Positions 61,246 to 64,000 of a DNA stretch of 64,000 nt are shown here, piece by piece. The stretch lies in NCBI GenBank assembly GCA_029448655.1, contig JACCLO010000012.1, positions 1,302,001-1,366,000 on the forward strand, in the 5' to 3' direction. A program made the translations under genes and the position numbers. The first letter of the stretch is position 1. Each line of letters begins with the position of its first letter. The stretch is from Wolfiporia cocos. Its lineage: Eukaryota > Basidiomycota > Agaricomycetes > Polyporales > Phaeolaceae. The notes under the pieces are model-generated. The model did no database searches and was not told the DNA's origin. It saw nothing but the letters and a program-made list of their open reading frames with translations.

Positions 61246-63319
61246 ATGCACTTCATGGGGCGACGTTTCTCTCCATGGCGACTGTTGCTCAGGCTGGCCA
61301 TACTTGCGATATTCGCCGCCTGCCTTGCCATCTCTATCTCATCCAGTTCGGGACGACTCTCGGTCTTCTGTAGCTACAACATTTACCCATACTGGAATCT
61401 CGCCGTATTTTTATTCAGCAACTTCTTCACTCATGCTGCATCTGTTCCTGCGGTTAGCGGAGCAGGTGATGCGATTAACTGGGCACTCAGGATATTGGCC
61501 GTGTTTGTTCCTTACTCCGGACTCACATACTCGCTGAGATTGCTCGCGAGCTACTGTATATCGCATGGCAATGAGGTTAAGGAAGCAATAGCTTCCCGTG
61601 CATTGCTTGCAGTGTGCAGAACTAGGGATTGGGAGCCACATTTTGCGGAAGAGGAGGTGTATGTCCAGCTACCTGAGAACTATGACAGAATCAGGTTGGC
61701 CATATTGACTCTTCAGTAGTATGCCGCGGTTTGTGCTGACACTCTCGCAAGTAAGGAAGAACAGCGCTCGTGCGCAATCGTGCCCATACCCGATCCCCTT
61801 TCTGATCCAGGTGCTCACATGGAGCTATACGCTCTTGGATACAATATCCATGGACTTGTCTGCCTTCCTAGAGGCTATGCGTTGACAAGAATTGACGCGA
61901 TATGGATGAAGAACGTGTTGAGAAACGAGATTGACTTCTCGAAGTCGCATGCTATTTCAAAGTCACAAAGCTGGCTGCCCATACTCATATCCTTATTCCA
62001 ACTTCTATCCGGCATCATCACTCTTGTTCGCTCAATAGAACATGAGACAGACGAGTATGGATATGCGGCCTACAGCTTCTCGATTGTTCCCTATGTGGTC
62101 ATGTCTCTTGTGAACATGATCGCAATCGGATATTGTGGGGAGTACCCTTATCTATACATCTTGAATACATCAATTTCACGCGAGGCTATGCGGCGACCGG
62201 AAACTATCATTGATGGGACTCTCTGTGGCAACTTCTCTCACGGCTCATCAGACACTACGCCTACCATAGCTGGCGGACTCCACTCAACTAAACCTTACCA
62301 GCCCACCCACGAGGCACCGGATACTATGCCTATCATCGCCGTCGAGCCTTGCTCATCCGTACCCGATCAGTCTACCTCTCAGGCACAGGTATCCCACAAT
62401 AGTGACGTGGAGTTAGTGCTCTTATTCTCTATCTTAAAGCCTGGGACTGAGTCTCATCCTCTTTAGGTGCCGCATACCCTCCATGTGTCTCACCACTGAA
62501 AAACGACTATGTTCTCGCACGAAGCGTATTTGCCAAGCCATTATATCTGAGCTGGCACCGCCAGCTGTCTGGAGGACATACAAACATGGTGACCCTTCCC
62601 AGATGAAATCGGCGAAGCTATCCATCATCAGGAACTACAATGGAATCCAGAAGGCCCTTCAAATTGATATTGAAAACTCTATCCAGCACTTCAGACTTTT
62701 ATCACCTGATGAAAGCCCCGATGAGAACACTGTAGTTCTCGGAATCGGCGCTCTCGCCAATGATTTGCGCACGTCAAGTGATGTTTCAGACAAGGAAGTC
62801 GGAGTCTATAATACTCCAATCTTATTCGGCTACTCAGGATATATATTATGCGCAGTGCCCTACATTTTCATGGGTGTAATGTCAAAGTTCAAGTCCAGAC
62901 ACAGCACCATGTCGCAGCGAGGATGGACAATTGCGTGGCTAGTTCTGGGCCAGTTCTACATGCTCGGTTCTATCATATCCATGATTGAATACGGTCTCGG
63001 TAGGTTGACACGCGATCCGGCACAGAACAAGGTCCATCCTGTATCAGATCCTGTACCCGAGCCTCCATCTACATTAGTACCCACACCTGAGCATGACCCC
63101 TCATCCAAATCCATGCCCTTAGCCGCTTCCAAGGATGCTTTGATATCTACTGTCACAGGACGAATCTTAGAGCAGGAGACAAGAGAAACTGATGGAGCTC
63201 GGCAGGAACCCCTCGTAGCCATCATAATTTTCGCAGTACTAGCTTCAGTAGGTGGTTATGTTGTGGTCTCTAAGATGTATATGCACGGCAATTCCGTAGA
63301 GTCTCTACTATGCTTCTGA
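61246..63319 (+). pseudogene. Multi-pass membrane protein gene, broken or unusually spliced
   Basis: Three successive coding-like frames lie in a row. The first (start 61246; signal-like LLLRLAILAIFAACLAISIS, then several hydrophobic segments) ends VYVQLPENYDRIRLAILTLQ at TAG 61717-61719. The next continues in the same frame immediately as YAAVCADTLASK, with LGYNIHGLVCLPRGYALTRI and the membrane segments YSFSIVPYVVMSLVNMIAI and WLPILISLFQLLSGIITLV. It ends at 62466. The third resumes in another frame with SGYILCAVPYIFMGVMSKFK and a C-terminal membrane helix VAIIIFAVLASVGGYVVVS, stopping at 63319. The order resembles a fungal family of uncharacterised multi-pass membrane proteins. The frame change may be an intron I could not place; the TAG is not removed by an obvious one. 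Confidence 0.6.
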
Positions 63320-63507
63320 TTTCGTACTATACGGCAGTCTTATGGTCTGTATGATTTCGCGGAAAATGTTTCTTGTGCGATCGAATCGCCTAAAATTCTA
63401 TTGAATGTTCAAGGTGCCACTGACATAGTCATAATTGTGCCTCGGAAGTTCACAAACATCAAACGGCTATTTAAAGGCATCGGAGATCTACAGAAGAACT
63501 CACTATA

Positions 63508-64000
63508 CTACACACGATGGATCACTTTATGTGCAATTATCGCAATAAGTGAAAGCGAAAAACGCCCTGCATTATTAGCCCCAGCCCTCATAGACCAATT
63601 CACATACCACGGTGCAGAGATACCGAGCCACACCACTAACCAAATGTACCCGACGAATCGTGTCCACGCATTCGAGCTCTTCAAGCCCAATCTGCGCGCA
63701 ATGCCTATGACTGCATCCTCAATCATGATCGCGATAGCCTGCATAAAGTAGAACGGGAACGATGCGCCAAATATTCCCCGGCCGACCATCAGGTCACCGC
63801 CGCAGTGCATCAGACCCGACACGGCGAATGCAACGTAGAGTTGCATATAGGACGACGCCTTCGAGCGTGGCCGCAGGCATAGCAGCTGGCACACGGCCTT
63901 TCCAATGGAGCTTGTGTACTATCAGATGTATTAGCCTCTGATGAACAGTTATAGTCGATCTCAACGTACGCGGCGGAGCATCTGGTGGTACGAGCGTCTG
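63508..64000 (-). CDS. Wax-synthase/MBOAT acyltransferase, 3' part (runs off the window)
   Basis: Only the C-terminal part is inside the window: exon 63918-63508 (137 codons with stop) and an upstream exon from 63970 to beyond 64000, separated by a 51 bp intron and in phase. The sequence is that of the wax-synthase-like MBOAT domain found in fungal terpenoid acetyltransferases: RRSYHQMLRR, SSYMQLYVAFAVSGLMHCGG with the conserved membrane-embedded His, ASFPFYFMQAIAIMIEDAV, and the final helix around YIWLVVWLGISAPWYVNW. It would transfer an acyl or acetyl group to a hydroxyl inside the endoplasmic reticulum membrane; the substrate is unknown. Confidence 0.85.

Noticed and set aside
1..64000. 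tRNA, rRNA or CRISPR features
   Set aside because: I looked for T-loop-like ggttcga motifs and for spaced direct repeats and found none convincing; a tRNAscan run would be needed to exclude intron-bearing tRNAs.

Overview
This is nuclear DNA of a mushroom-forming basidiomycete (Agaricomycetes; Polyporales is my guess, not provable here). The evidence is genes cut by many 45-60 bp GT-AG introns, spliced reading frames recovered on both strands, and basidiomycete-type cytochrome P450s, a GH5 exo-glucanase and a sedolisin. There is no bacterial operon layout. I assembled all gene models by eye from splice signals and conserved protein motifs. No search was run.

Layout. 1-3.6 kb is GC-rich with no supported gene. 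3.6-7.1 kb (-) is a membrane-anchored GH5 exo-1,3-beta-glucanase. 7.8-13.1 kb (-) is copy A of a duplicated block: mitochondrial PGP phosphatase GEP4, a possible small gene, and P450-1. 13.9-16.4 kb (-) is a C2H2 zinc-finger protein. 18.9-21.4 kb (+) is a secreted S53 tripeptidyl peptidase. 22.4-23.4 kb (+) is mitochondrial ketopantoate hydroxymethyltransferase. 25.2-28.5 kb (-) is a long disordered KEN-box protein. 29.3-34.0 kb holds the divergent pair RPB9 (-) and KRI1 (+). 34.25-35.1 kb (+) is a small helical protein resembling the N-terminal bundle of MLKL-like proteins. 36.9-38.1 kb (+) is an uncharacterised gene interrupted by an in-frame TAG. 39.9-42.8 kb (+) is a 4-coumarate-CoA-ligase-like enzyme. 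42.95-50.15 kb (+) is copy B of the block, in inverted orientation, with GEP4 reduced to a two-exon relic, the small gene decayed and P450-2 intact. 52.1-54.1 kb (+) is P450-3. 54.9-57.8 kb (-) is an MDL1/ABCB10-type mitochondrial ABC transporter. 58.3-59.7 kb is a 1.4 kb transposon-like element with terminal inverted repeats and its own spliced ORF, set between oppositely oriented tandem arrays. 61.2-63.3 kb (+) is a broken membrane-protein gene. The right edge carries the 3' end of a wax-synthase/MBOAT acyltransferase (-).

How it fits together. Housekeeping genes (GEP4, panB, RPB9, KRI1, MDL1) are interleaved with accessory enzymes (three P450s, a CoA ligase, an acyltransferase, a secreted protease, a cell-wall glucanase). 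The most striking structure is the pair of inverted, colinear P450/GEP4 blocks about 30 kb apart, where one P450 copy was kept in each block but only one GEP4 stayed functional. Other points worth attention are a 10-nt microexon in MDL1, a coding exon consisting only of the start codon in RPB9, two genes with in-frame TAG codons, and the stand-alone MLKL-like bundle.
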